Shown here: positions 17,208-25,058 of the stretch, piece by piece
Layout of the letters: each line of letters opens with the position of its first letter
How positions within the stretch are numbered: the stretch's first letter is position 1
Assembly: GCF_003590945.1 (NCBI RefSeq)
Contig: NZ_QYUK01000011.1
Location: 1,020,001 to 1,084,000, forward strand
DNA: 64,000 nt
From: Oleomonas cavernae
Lineage (GTDB): Bacteria; Pseudomonadota; Alphaproteobacteria; Zavarziniales; Zavarziniaceae
Direction: 5' to 3'
Notes under the pieces: model-generated
What the model saw: the letters and a program-made list of their open reading frames with translations, nothing else
Told to the model about the DNA's origin: nothing
Databases searched by the model: none
Translations under genes and position numbers: made by a program

Positions 17208-17236
17208 GCGGCCGGAACCCTGAGTGTTTCGGCCGC
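17208..17236 (+). terminator. Possible terminator after flagellin A operon
   Basis: A GC-rich hairpin (GCGGCCG at 17208-17214 pairing with CGGCCGC at 17230-17236, plus AA/TT) is followed by only a weak T tract (TTGT). It is placed correctly to end the flagellin A transcript before the convergent legI gene. Confidence 0.4.
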
Positions 17237-17280
17237 TTGTCGCTCGAGTATTCCGGGCAGAGACCTTGCACGGACACCCT

Positions 17281-17360
17281 GCGTCCTTCGACAAGCTCAG
17301 GATGAGGGGAATTTTTGTGGCAAAAAGATTCACCTCATGGTGAGCCTGTCGAACCACGCA
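17281..17360 (+). repeat. Dispersed repeat of the ccttcgac...cctgtcgaa type, copy A
   Basis: An 80-base element with imperfect inverted ends (gcgtccttcgacaagctcag and ctgtcgaaccacgca) and a T/A-rich centre (atttttgtggcaaaaag). A near-identical copy in the opposite orientation lies at 21567-21647 and a partial one at 5941-6004. It sits between the FlaF-like gene and legI, which converge. Confidence 0.8.
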
Positions 17361-17380
17361 ATCAGGTCGATCCCACTCGA

Positions 17381-18430
17381 CTATCCGAGATCGGCCCAGT
17401 TCAGGGCATGATTGGCGGCGACCGGGCGCAGCAGGATGCGCCCCGCCACCTTGTCGAGCTGGTCGGGTGAAATCCCGTCGCCGGGGCGCAGGGCCACCAG
17501 GCTGTCGAGATCCAGGCGGATGCCGGCGGCGAGATCGCGCTTTGCGCACAGGCTGCGCTTGGCCACGGCCGCGACATTGCCTTCGCTGGCTGCCGGCGCC
17601 TTCACCCCGTTGCCCAGCGCCCGCTCGATCAGGCGGATGCCGCGCACCAGGGCGCCCAGCGATTCCGGCGTGGCCGAGGTGCGGTGATCGGGCCCGGGCA
17701 GGGACTGGTCGAGCGTTACATGTTTTTCGATGATGGCGGCCCCCAGGGCGCGGGCGGCAAAGGCCGTCTCGTTGCCCAGGGTGTGATCGGAATAGCCGGT
17801 GACGACATCGAAACGCGCCGCCATGGTCGCCATCGCGCGCAAGTTGGCATCCCTTGGATCGGCCGGGTAGTTCGAGGTGCATTGCAGGACCGCGACCGGG
17901 CCGCTGCCGGCCCGGGCCAGCACGCCGAGTGCCGCCTCGACTTCCGTCAGCGAAGCCATGCCGGTCGACAGGATCACCGGCAGGCCGGTGTGGCCGACCG
18001 CGCTGAGATGCAGGTGGTTGCGCACCTCGCCCGACGGCACCTTGATCATGGGCATGCCCAGCGAGACCAGGAAGGCCAGGCTCTCCTCGTCGAAGGGGGT
18101 CGAGAGGAACAGGATGCCGCGGGACCTGGCGTAATCGGCCAGGTCGCGGAAGACCTCGAAGGGCAGTTCCAGGGCGCGCAGCAGGTCGGCCTGGGTGCCG
18201 TCGCTGCCGGTGGTTGCTTCCTGATAGGCGGCCTTGGGGGCATCGGCCCGGGTCAGGGCCTGGGTGCGCCAGGTCTGGAATTTCACCGCATCGGCGCCGG
18301 CCGCAGCGGCCGCGTCGATCAGGGCACGGGCCAGGGCCGGGTCGCCGTTATGGTTGACCCCGGCCTCGGCGATGATGAAGCAGGAGGCATCGCCGCCGAT
18401 CGGGCGGGGGCCGATGTGAAAGGCGCCCAT
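17381..18430 (-). CDS. legI: N-acetylneuraminate/legionaminate synthase family enzyme
   Basis: This 349-residue NeuB-family enzyme condenses phosphoenolpyruvate with a six-carbon amino sugar to form a nine-carbon sialic acid-like sugar. FIIAEAGVNHNGD, VKFQT, STPFDEESL, KVPSGEV, LSTGMASL, YPAD and YSDHTLG are the TIM-barrel motifs; the C-terminal SAF (antifreeze-like) domain begins near residue 285 (VAKRSLCAKRDLAAG). The neighbouring ptmE, legB, legC and legG genes indicate N,N'-diacetyllegionaminic acid as product rather than sialic acid, although the exact sugar cannot be read from sequence. Its ATG overlaps the legH stop by one base. It is last in a leftward operon of five genes. Confidence 0.92.
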   Translation of the reverse strand: MGAFHIGPRPIGGDASCFIIAEAGVNHNGDPALARALIDAAAAAGADAVKFQTWRTQALTRADAPKAAYQEATTGSDGTQADLLRALELPFEVFRDLADYARSRGILFLSTPFDEESLAFLVSLGMPMIKVPSGEVRNHLHLSAVGHTGLPVILSTGMASLTEVEAALGVLARAGSGPVAVLQCTSNYPADPRDANLRAMATMAARFDVVTGYSDHTLGNETAFAARALGAAIIEKHVTLDQSLPGPDHRTSATPESLGALVRGIRLIERALGNGVKAPAASEGNVAAVAKRSLCAKRDLAAGIRLDLDSLVALRPGDGISPDQLDKVAGRILLRPVAANHALNWADLG

Positions 18431-19071
18431 CAGGCGACGTCCCGGCCGCGCATGGGCCTGGCCGGCACCCCGATCACGGTGAAGCCGGCGGAGACATCAT
18501 TGGTCACCACCGCGCCGGCGCCGACACGGGCACCGCGGCCGATCACGATCGGCCGGTCCGGCCGGCCGTTGCTGACCACAGCGCCGATCCCTAAGAACGC
18601 ATCGTCGTGAATCGCGGCATTGCCGGCGACATGGACGCCGGGCGCCAGGCTGACGAAATCGCCCATCACCACGTCATGGGCGATGGTCACACCCGGATTG
18701 ATCAGGACATGGGCGCCGAGGCGGATGTTCACCGTCAGGCTGACCCCCGGCAGGATGATGGCACCGGCGCCGATCACCGTATCGTCGGCGATGGGGGTCG
18801 CGGGGTCGATCAGGGAGGTGGCGGCAAGCCCGGCCGCCGCCGCTGCCGCGGCCAGATGGCGGCGCAGGGCACTGTCGCCGACGGCGATCGAAACCTCGGC
18901 CCCGGGCCAGCGCGCGACGGCGCCGTCGAGGGTTACCACCGGATGGCCGCCCAGCGTGCCGGGGGCGCGATCGACGAAAGCGGTGACACGGCGCCCCAGG
19001 CGCTGTGCCAGGAAGGCAGCCTCGCGCGCCAGGCCGCCGGCGCCAAAGATCAGCAGCGGACGCTCGCTCAC
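18430..19071 (-). CDS. legH: NeuD/PglD-type sugar acetyltransferase
   Basis: This 213-residue protein has an N-terminal small Rossmann domain (LLIFGAGGLAREAAFLA) and a C-terminal left-handed beta-helix of hexapeptide repeats (TVIGAGAIILPG, LGAHVLINPGVTIAHD, IVIGRGARVGAGAVV), ending VIGVPARPM. It would use acetyl-CoA to acetylate the 4-amino group of the sugar intermediate. The start is the GTG at 19071, which overlaps the ptmE stop (GTGA); the open frame further upstream only mirrors ptmE. The position in the leg operon supports the LegH role. Confidence 0.87.
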   Translation of the reverse strand: MSERPLLIFGAGGLAREAAFLAQRLGRRVTAFVDRAPGTLGGHPVVTLDGAVARWPGAEVSIAVGDSALRRHLAAAAAAAGLAATSLIDPATPIADDTVIGAGAIILPGVSLTVNIRLGAHVLINPGVTIAHDVVMGDFVSLAPGVHVAGNAAIHDDAFLGIGAVVSNGRPDRPIVIGRGARVGAGAVVTNDVSAGFTVIGVPARPMRGRDVA

Positions 19072-20153
19072 CGGCCCAGCCCTCCCGGGACCGCGCCGAA
19101 GACGGTGCGATAGTCGGCATTGGCCTGGGCGAATTCCGCCTTCTGGCCGACGTCCAGCCAGTATTCGTGCATGGGGAAGGCCACCACCTTGCCACCGGAA
19201 TCGACCACCCGGTCGATCAGGGTGGGCATGTCGATCGGCTCGCCCTGGTCGATTTCCTGCAAGGCTTCGGGCGAGAGGACATAGACGGCGGCATTGACCA
19301 TGAAGCGCAGTTCCGGCTTTTCGGTGATGCGGGCGACCAGGCGCCCGGCCAGGTCGACGGTGCCGTACGGCACCTGCACCCGGTATTCGCGCACGCACAG
19401 GGTTACGTCGGCGCGCTGGCTGCGGTGATAGTTCAGCAACTCGTCGTAGTCGACATTGGTGAGCAGGTCGCCATTGGCGACCACGATCGGCTCGATCACG
19501 GCGTCGCGCACCAGGCCCAAGGCGCCGGCGGTGCCCAAGGGGCGGTCTTCCTCGATATAGCGGATCTCGGCGCCGAAGCGGCTGCCGTCGCCGAAATAAT
19601 CTTTGATCTTCTGGGCCTGGTAGTGGACCGAGATGAAGAAGCGGGAATAGCCGTGGCGCAGGAAGGATTCCATGATCGTCTGCAGGATCGGCCGGTCGCC
19701 CACCGTCAGCATGGGCTTGGGGGTGTCGTTGGTCAGCGGCGCCAGGCGCTTGCCGAAGCCGCCGGCCATCAGCATGACCCAGCCGTCCTTGCGCCCCTCG
19801 ACGATGGCCGTGCCGTCCAGGGTTTCGATGCCGGTGATGCGGCCCAGCGCGTCGAGCTGGGGCAACTGCCGGATGTGGTGCTGGCGGCAGCGGGAATAGA
19901 GTGCGAACAGCTCGGCCGTCGACACGCCGGCACGCTTGGCCAGGGGCCTCGCGTTCATGATCTTCTCGATCGGGGCCTCGAACGAGGTGCCGGCCAGGAT
20001 CGCCCGGCGGACGTCACCGTCGGTCACGGTGCCGACCAGGCGATTGTCTTCGTCGGCGACCAGGCAAATCTTCACCGGTGCCGCGTTGAGGGTCTCGACT
20101 GCCCGCTTCAGCGGCCAGTCGGGACGCACCAGCATCTGTCGCCAATCGGCCAT
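19068..20153 (-). CDS. ptmE: CBS-domain sugar-1-phosphate guanylyltransferase (PtmE-like)
   Basis: This 361-residue protein carries two CBS domains (about residues 5-115; LVADEDNRLVGTVTDGDVRRA, shown in part) followed by a nucleotidyltransferase (GGFGKRL and TPKPML near residues 132-148, then EDRPLGTAGAL and VANGDLLTNVDYD). PtmE of Campylobacter makes GDP-glucosamine at the start of the legionaminic acid pathway; the domain order here is the same. It sits between legC (34 bases) and legH (overlap). The CBS pair may respond to a nucleotide. Alternatives such as mannose-1-phosphate guanylyltransferase are less likely in this operon. Confidence 0.85.
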   Translation of the reverse strand: MADWRQMLVRPDWPLKRAVETLNAAPVKICLVADEDNRLVGTVTDGDVRRAILAGTSFEAPIEKIMNARPLAKRAGVSTAELFALYSRCRQHHIRQLPQLDALGRITGIETLDGTAIVEGRKDGWVMLMAGGFGKRLAPLTNDTPKPMLTVGDRPILQTIMESFLRHGYSRFFISVHYQAQKIKDYFGDGSRFGAEIRYIEEDRPLGTAGALGLVRDAVIEPIVVANGDLLTNVDYDELLNYHRSQRADVTLCVREYRVQVPYGTVDLAGRLVARITEKPELRFMVNAAVYVLSPEALQEIDQGEPIDMPTLIDRVVDSGGKVVAFPMHEYWLDVGQKAEFAQANADYRTVFGAVPGGLGR

Positions 20154-20187
20154 GCGATACCCGTTCCCTTAGCTATCACGGGGCTCA

Positions 20188-21384
20188 TTAAACGCTGGAC
20201 AAGGTTAAAAGATCGTTGGCCACCGGCAGATGGTCGGCCAGCCAGGCGCTGGACGGCAGGTTCACCAGTCGGGCGATGATATCCAGCGCGACGGACAGGG
20301 AGCCGGTGCGCGGCGCCGCGTTGAAGGCGGGCAGTTCGTGCATCGGCACCCAGGCCGGGCGGGTGTCGATTCCCATGGCGTTGGATTGGGCCAGCACGGC
20401 GTCGCGCGCAGCCTGATCCTCGACCAGGGCTGCGTTCAGCCAGAAAATGCTGCGGTCGCCCTGGGGCTCGTCGAGGAAGGTCACCCCGTCGAGGCCGGCC
20501 AGCGCGCGCCGGTACCAGGCCGCGACCCGCCGCTTGGCCGTGATCAATTCATCCAGGGCCTCGACCTGGGCCAGGCCTAAGGCGGCGTTCAGGTTGGGCA
20601 GGCGATAGTTGAAGCCGACCTCGTCATGCAGGAACTGCCAGTCGTGCTTGACCCGGGCGGTGGTGGTCAGGTGTTTCAGCCGGCGTGCCAGGGCTTCGTC
20701 GTCGGTCACGATCATGCCGCCGCCGCCGGTGGTGACGATCTTGTTGCCGTTGAACGAGAAGGTGCCGATGCGGCCCACCCCGCCGCAGGGACGCCCGCGA
20801 TGCAGGGTACCCAGGGCTTCGCTGGCATCCTCGACCATCGGCAGGTCCCAGCGCAGGCACAGCTCGGCGAGCGCGGTCAGGTCCGCCGCATGGCCGAAAA
20901 TATGCACGGGCAGCACCGCCGCGATGCGCCGGCCCTCCAGGAACAGGCCGTCCGGCCGCCGCACCGCCCTGGTGCGCAGGAAATCGTCGAGAGCGGCGGC
21001 ATCGAGGCCCAGGGTCGTCGGCTCGCTGTCGGCCAGCAGGGGGGTGGCACCGCAATAGGCGATGGCGTTGGCGCTGGCCACAAAAGTCAGGGTCGGGCAG
21101 ACGACCAGATCGCCAGGCCCCACGCCCAGGGCGTGCAGGCTGGCATGCAGGGCCGCGGTGCCGTTCACGGTGGCGACCGCGAACCGGGTCCCGGCCCGTG
21201 CCGCCATCGCCGCTTCGAAACGATCGACATAGGCGCCGACGGAGGAGACCCAGCCGGTATCGAGGCAGTCCTTCACATAGTCCCATTCGCGACCCCGGAA
21301 CACCGGGGTGTGCAGGGGCACCTGGCCCTCGAGGCACAGGTCGTCGCGGATGATCCGGCGCAGGCGATCGGAGAGGGGGTGCAT
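20188..21384 (-). CDS. legC: LegC-type PLP-dependent sugar aminotransferase
   Basis: This 398-residue enzyme of the DegT/DnrJ/EryC1 family transfers an amino group to the 4-keto sugar made by LegB. It has HTPVFRGREWDYVKDCLDTGWVSS near the N-terminus (shown in part), the cofactor-binding VEDASEALG, and the Schiff-base lysine in SFNGNKIVTTGGGG. The start at 21384 (MHPLSDRLRR) fits the family; longer extensions run into a repeat. The gap to legB upstream is 288 bases and holds two dispersed repeats, so legC to legI may need its own promoter or transcript read-through. Confidence 0.9.
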   Translation of the reverse strand: MHPLSDRLRRIIRDDLCLEGQVPLHTPVFRGREWDYVKDCLDTGWVSSVGAYVDRFEAAMAARAGTRFAVATVNGTAALHASLHALGVGPGDLVVCPTLTFVASANAIAYCGATPLLADSEPTTLGLDAAALDDFLRTRAVRRPDGLFLEGRRIAAVLPVHIFGHAADLTALAELCLRWDLPMVEDASEALGTLHRGRPCGGVGRIGTFSFNGNKIVTTGGGGMIVTDDEALARRLKHLTTTARVKHDWQFLHDEVGFNYRLPNLNAALGLAQVEALDELITAKRRVAAWYRRALAGLDGVTFLDEPQGDRSIFWLNAALVEDQAARDAVLAQSNAMGIDTRPAWVPMHELPAFNAAPRTGSLSVALDIIARLVNLPSSAWLADHLPVANDLLTLSSV

Positions 21385-21403
21385 CACTGATTCATCTCGA
21401 TAA

Positions 21404-21548
21404 GGCCCTCTCCGCCGCGCGCGGGGGAGAGGGAGGGGACCCGTCGCGTCAGCGATGGGGAGGGTGAGGTGGTGGTCGGGCAAGAACGTGCTCTATGCCG
21501 CCGACCCACCTCACCCCACCCTCTCCCCCCTGAAGGGCGGAGAGGGCT
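21404..21548. repeat. Long imperfect palindrome of ccctctcc...ggagaggg type
   Basis: A 145-base element with GC-rich arms (ggccctctccgcc and ggcggagagggct) and inner inverted segments (gggagggtgaggtgg and ccacctcaccccaccctc). Related in arms to the element at 24941-25047. It lies inside the leg operon between legB and legC and could fold into a strong hairpin in the RNA. Confidence 0.8.
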
Positions 21549-21566
21549 ACTTGGGATCGACGGGGT

Positions 21567-21647
21567 TGCGTGGTTCGACAGGCTCACCATGAGGACAATC
21601 TTTTTGCCACAAAGACCCTCCTCATCCCGAGCCTGTCGAAGGACGCA
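21567..21647 (-). repeat. Dispersed repeat of the ccttcgac...cctgtcgaa type, copy B
   Basis: An 81-base element that is the inverted counterpart of 17281-17360 (tgcgtggttcgacaggctca at the left, gagcctgtcgaaggacgca at the right, T-rich centre). Together the two copies flank legC, ptmE, legH and legI in inverted orientation. Confidence 0.8.
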
Positions 21648-21672
21648 CATCGGCGCTGCCATCCCGGTCTCC

Positions 21673-22671
21673 TCAAATATTGTACTGCCCCGCCTTGTAG
21701 CGGGCGAGGTTGGCGGGGTCGCGGAACCAGTCGACGGTCTTGGCCAGGCCGCGCGCGAGGCCGTCACGGCCGCCATGGGCCGGGCGCCAGCCCAGCAGGC
21801 GCCGGGCCTTGTCGTTTGATGCCCACAGGCGTTCGACCTCGCTGGCGGCGGGGCGCAGGCGCTGGTCGTCGGACTCGATGTCGAGGTCGCAGCCGATCAC
21901 CTGCGCGATCAGGCGGGCGGTGTCGCCGATCGAAATCTCGAAGTCGCTGCCGAAGTTGATCACTTCGCCGGCAATCTCGCTCTGGGCCAGGGCGATGAAG
22001 CCGGCCACCGTGTCGTCGACATAGTTGAAGTCGCGGGTGGGGTGGACGGCGCCCAGCTTGATCCGCCGCGTACCCGCCAGCAACTGGGTGATGACCGTGG
22101 GGATCACCGCCCGGGCCGATTGGCGCGGGCCATAGGTATTGAACGGCCGTGCCACCGTCAGCCCCAAGCCGAAGGCGGCATGGAAGGAGAGGGCGATCTG
22201 GTCGGCGCCGATCTTGGTGGCGGAATAGGGCGATTGGCCCTGTAACGGGTGGTCCTCGGTGATCGGCACGAAGCGGGCGGTGCCGTAGACTTCGCTGGTC
22301 GAGGTATGGACCACCCGGCGCACGCCCAGGTCGCGGGCGGCCTGCACCACGTTCAGGGTGCCGGTGATGTTGGTATCCACATAGGAGGCGGGCGAGTGAT
22401 AGCTGAACGGGATGGCGATCAGCGCGGCCAGGTGCAGCACCGTGTCGATGCCGCGCATCGCTTCGCGCACGCCGTGGGGGTCGCGGATGTCGCCGGCGAA
22501 GACCTCGAACTTGCCGCGCACGTCGGGCGCGGCATTGTCCAGCCAGCCCCAGGAATTGAACGAGTTGTAGAAGACGAAGGCGCGGGTGTCGAAACCCTGG
22601 CGCACCAGGGCCTCGACGAGATGCGAGCCGATGAAGCCGTCGGCACCGGTGACCAGGATCTTAGCCGCCAT
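21673..22671 (-). CDS. legB: LegB-type NAD-dependent sugar 4,6-dehydratase
   Basis: This 332-residue extended SDR enzyme removes water from a nucleotide-activated N-acetylglucosamine to give a 4-keto-6-deoxy sugar. The NAD-binding TGADGFIG, the STSEVYG strand and the catalytic YSATK are present, with RPFNTYGPRQSARAVIP further on. The start is set at the third of three nearby ATGs (22671), directly before AAKILVTG. It is the first gene of the leftward leg operon; 98 bases separate it from the divergent legF, which must contain both promoters, although none is obvious. Confidence 0.9.
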   Translation of the reverse strand: MAAKILVTGADGFIGSHLVEALVRQGFDTRAFVFYNSFNSWGWLDNAAPDVRGKFEVFAGDIRDPHGVREAMRGIDTVLHLAALIAIPFSYHSPASYVDTNITGTLNVVQAARDLGVRRVVHTSTSEVYGTARFVPITEDHPLQGQSPYSATKIGADQIALSFHAAFGLGLTVARPFNTYGPRQSARAVIPTVITQLLAGTRRIKLGAVHPTRDFNYVDDTVAGFIALAQSEIAGEVINFGSDFEISIGDTARLIAQVIGCDLDIESDDQRLRPAASEVERLWASNDKARRLLGWRPAHGGRDGLARGLAKTVDWFRDPANLARYKAGQYNI

Positions 22672-22769
22672 GACCATTTCCATGCGCGGGTTGCAGCCCG
22701 CTGTTAACCATGTCCATGCTGTCACGGGATCGTTAAGGAACTCTTCAGGCTGTTGGGCGAGTTTTGGGC

Positions 22770-23429
22770 ATGATCGACGGCCAGCGTGTACTCGCCCTCA
22801 TTCCCGCCCGCGGCGGCTCCAAGCGCTTGCCGGGCAAGAATGTAAGGCCCTTTCGCGGTCGCCCCCTGATCGCCTGGAGCATCGAGGCCGCCCTGGCGGC
22901 CGCGGCGGTCGACCGCCTCGTGGTTTCGACCGACGACGATGCGATCGTCGCTGCAGCGCTCGCGGCCGGGGCGGAAGTGCCGTTTCGCCGCCCGCCGGCG
23001 CTGGCCGGCGACGGTGCCGGTTCGGTCGATGTCGCCCTCCATGCCCTGGATGCCCTGGGCGATCCCGCCCGGATCCTCCTGCTGCTGCAACCGACCTCGC
23101 CCTTGCGCCAGGCCCAGGATATCGACGCTGCCCTGCGCCGCCTGGCCGATGGCGCGGCCCCGGCCGTCATCGGCGTGACCACGCCGTTCAAGCCGCTGGG
23201 CTATCATGTCCGCCTCGGGGCAGGGGACAAGGTTACCCCGGTCGAGGTCGAGGGGGGTGACGAGATCCGCCTGATCAACGGCGCGCTCTATGCCATTCGC
23301 GTCGACGTGCTGCGGCAGGCTCGCGATTTCGCGCCGCCGGGGACCGTCGCCTTCGAGATGCCGTTCGAACGCTCGATCGACATCGACACGGCGCTGGACT
23401 GGCAACTGGCCGAGGCCCTGGCGCCATGA
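22770..23429 (+). CDS. legF: CMP-nonulosonic acid cytidylyltransferase
   Basis: This 219-residue enzyme activates the nine-carbon sugar with CTP, giving the donor for transfer to flagellin. The NeuA-family motif IPARGGSKRLPGKN is at the N-terminus, followed by VVSTDDDAI and LLLQPTSPLR, with INGALYAI and SIDIDTALDW toward the end. The ATG at 22770 is preferred to a TTG two codons earlier. It overlaps legG by four bases (ATGA at 23426), so legF, legG and the FlaF-like gene form one coupled rightward operon. Confidence 0.9.
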   Translation: MIDGQRVLALIPARGGSKRLPGKNVRPFRGRPLIAWSIEAALAAAAVDRLVVSTDDDAIVAAALAAGAEVPFRRPPALAGDGAGSVDVALHALDALGDPARILLLLQPTSPLRQAQDIDAALRRLADGAAPAVIGVTTPFKPLGYHVRLGAGDKVTPVEVEGGDEIRLINGALYAIRVDVLRQARDFAPPGTVAFEMPFERSIDIDTALDWQLAEALAP

Positions 23430-24595
23430 GCAGGATCTGCGTCGTCACCACCACCCGCGCGGAATACGGCCTGCTGGTGCCCCTGCTGCGTGCCATTGCC
23501 GCCTCGCCCAGGCTCGACCTTCAGCTCGTGGTCAGCGGCACCCATCTCGACCCGGCGCACGGCCACACGATCGGCGAGATCAAGGCCGACGGCTGGAAGA
23601 TCGATGCCGCCGTCGAGATGCCGATCGGCGGCGCGGGCGTCCACCAGGTGCGGGCCTTGGCCAAGGGCCTGGAGGGGTTCGGCCGCGCCTTCGCCCGGCA
23701 GAAGCCCGATGCCGTGGTGCTGCTGGGCGACCGCTTCGAACTGCTGACCGTGGCGACCGCGGCCACCGTGCTGCGCCTGCCCATCGTTCACCTGGAGGGC
23801 GGCCACGTCACCCAAGGCGCGATCGACGATTCCGTCCGCCATGCCTTGACCAAGCTCAGCCACCTGCATTTCACCGCCCATGCCGACTATGCCGCGCGGA
23901 TCGCCCAGATGGGCGAGGCGCCGGCGCGGATCCATGTGGTCGGGTCGCTGGCGGTCGACAACATCATGGCCCTGCCGCGCCTGTCGCTGGCGCAGTTGGA
24001 AGCCCGGGCGGGGATCGATCTTGCGCCGGGCTTTGCCCTGCTGACCTATCACCCGGCGACCGTGGCGGGCGAGGCGGCCAGCCTCGCGGAACTCGATGTG
24101 TTGCTGGCCGCGCTCGATGCCTTCCCGAAGCTGGCCCTGCTGGCGACGGCGCCCAATGCCGACCCGGGCGGCCTGGCCGTCCGCGAGCGGCTGGAGGCCT
24201 ATGTCGCAGCCCGGCCCGGCCGCACGGTCCTGATCCCGTCGCTGGGGCGGCAGGCCTATCTGTCCGCCGTGGCGCTGGCGGCGCTGGTGATCGGCAATTC
24301 ATCCTCGGGCGTGATCGAGGCGCCGGCCCTGGATACGCCTTGCGTCAATATCGGGGCGCGGCAGGCTGGCCGTCTGCGCAGCCCCGGGGTGTTCGATTGC
24401 CCGGCCGATGTCGGCAAGATCAAGGCCGCGATCGGCAAGGCCATGCGCCACAAGCGCGGCGGCAAGGCCTCGATCTTCGGTGACGGCCACGCCGCACAGC
24501 GCATCGTTTCGATCCTCGAGGCGACGGACTTCACCAATCTTTTACTTAAAAGCTTCCATGATCAGCCTCAACAGCGGGAGGCTCGAATGCCATGA
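23426..24595 (+). CDS. legG: LegG/NeuC-type nucleotide-sugar hydrolysing 2-epimerase
   Basis: This 389-residue enzyme would cut the nucleotide from the diacetamido sugar and invert C2 to give the free substrate for LegI. Family motifs: TTTRAEYGLL at the N-terminus, LLGDRFE, HLEGGHVTQGAIDD, HVVGSLAVDN, and GNSSSGVIEAPALDTPCVNIG with RQAGR. The overlap with legF is four bases and with the FlaF-like gene four bases (ATGA at 24592). The whole pathway legB-legC-legH-legG-legI-legF is therefore present within 7.2 kb. Confidence 0.92.
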   Translation: MSRICVVTTTRAEYGLLVPLLRAIAASPRLDLQLVVSGTHLDPAHGHTIGEIKADGWKIDAAVEMPIGGAGVHQVRALAKGLEGFGRAFARQKPDAVVLLGDRFELLTVATAATVLRLPIVHLEGGHVTQGAIDDSVRHALTKLSHLHFTAHADYAARIAQMGEAPARIHVVGSLAVDNIMALPRLSLAQLEARAGIDLAPGFALLTYHPATVAGEAASLAELDVLLAALDAFPKLALLATAPNADPGGLAVRERLEAYVAARPGRTVLIPSLGRQAYLSAVALAALVIGNSSSGVIEAPALDTPCVNIGARQAGRLRSPGVFDCPADVGKIKAAIGKAMRHKRGGKASIFGDGHAAQRIVSILEATDFTNLLLKSFHDQPQQREARMP

Positions 24596-24930
24596 GCGAA
24601 GACGAGAAATTGAATCCGGTGGAAGAAACAGCTTTTCCCTTTCTGCAACATGCCGTGCAACTCGATCAGGCGCGGGCCGCCTGGGCCGTGCTCGACAAGG
24701 CCCTGGGCAAGAATGCCGAGATGTGGCTGAAGCTGACCGACGACGCGCTCGCCGCCCACGGCAAGCTGCCGCTGGAAACCATCGAGTTCATCCACAAGAC
24801 CTCGGCCTTCGTCGCCAAGGTCGCCGCGGCGGTGCGCACCGAAATGGATGACAACCTGCTCGATACGCTGATCAAGCTGAACCTGAACATGTCGGAAATG
24901 ATCCTGGCCAGGGACGCCCAGGCGGCGTAA
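24592..24930 (+). CDS. FlaF-like small protein in the legF-legG operon
   Basis: This 112-residue soluble protein is translationally coupled to legG (ATGA). It is a paralogue of the 111-residue protein behind flagellin A: shared features are ETAFPFLQHAVQLDQAR, a N-x3-W (GKNAEMW), LP, S-x-F (TSAFV) and the ending LLDTLIKLNLNMSEMIL. The same pattern runs through the canonical FlaF at 29947-30381, so I read it as a third FlaF-family member. Its coupling to sugar-activating enzymes suggests it couples flagellin handling to glycosylation, which is inference. Confidence 0.7.
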   Translation: MSEDEKLNPVEETAFPFLQHAVQLDQARAAWAVLDKALGKNAEMWLKLTDDALAAHGKLPLETIEFIHKTSAFVAKVAAAVRTEMDDNLLDTLIKLNLNMSEMILARDAQAA

Positions 24931-24940
24931 CCTTGTAACT

Positions 24941-25047
24941 CCCTCGCCCCGCTTGCGGGGAGAGGGCTGGGGTGAGGGGCCGGCCGGGTCAGGGCGAGGC
25001 ATCGACACCCCTCACCCTGACCCTCTCCCCGCAAGCGGGGCGAGGGG
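24941..25047. repeat. Long palindrome of ccctcgcccc...ggggcgaggg type
   Basis: Arms ccctcgccccgcttgcgggg and ccccgcaagcggggcgaggg pair perfectly, with a second inner pair (gggtgagggg and cccctcaccc). It lies between two convergent genes (FlaF-like and the flagellin-shaped protein) and could act as a bidirectional terminator. Confidence 0.85.
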
Positions 25048-25058
25048 ATTTACCTTTT

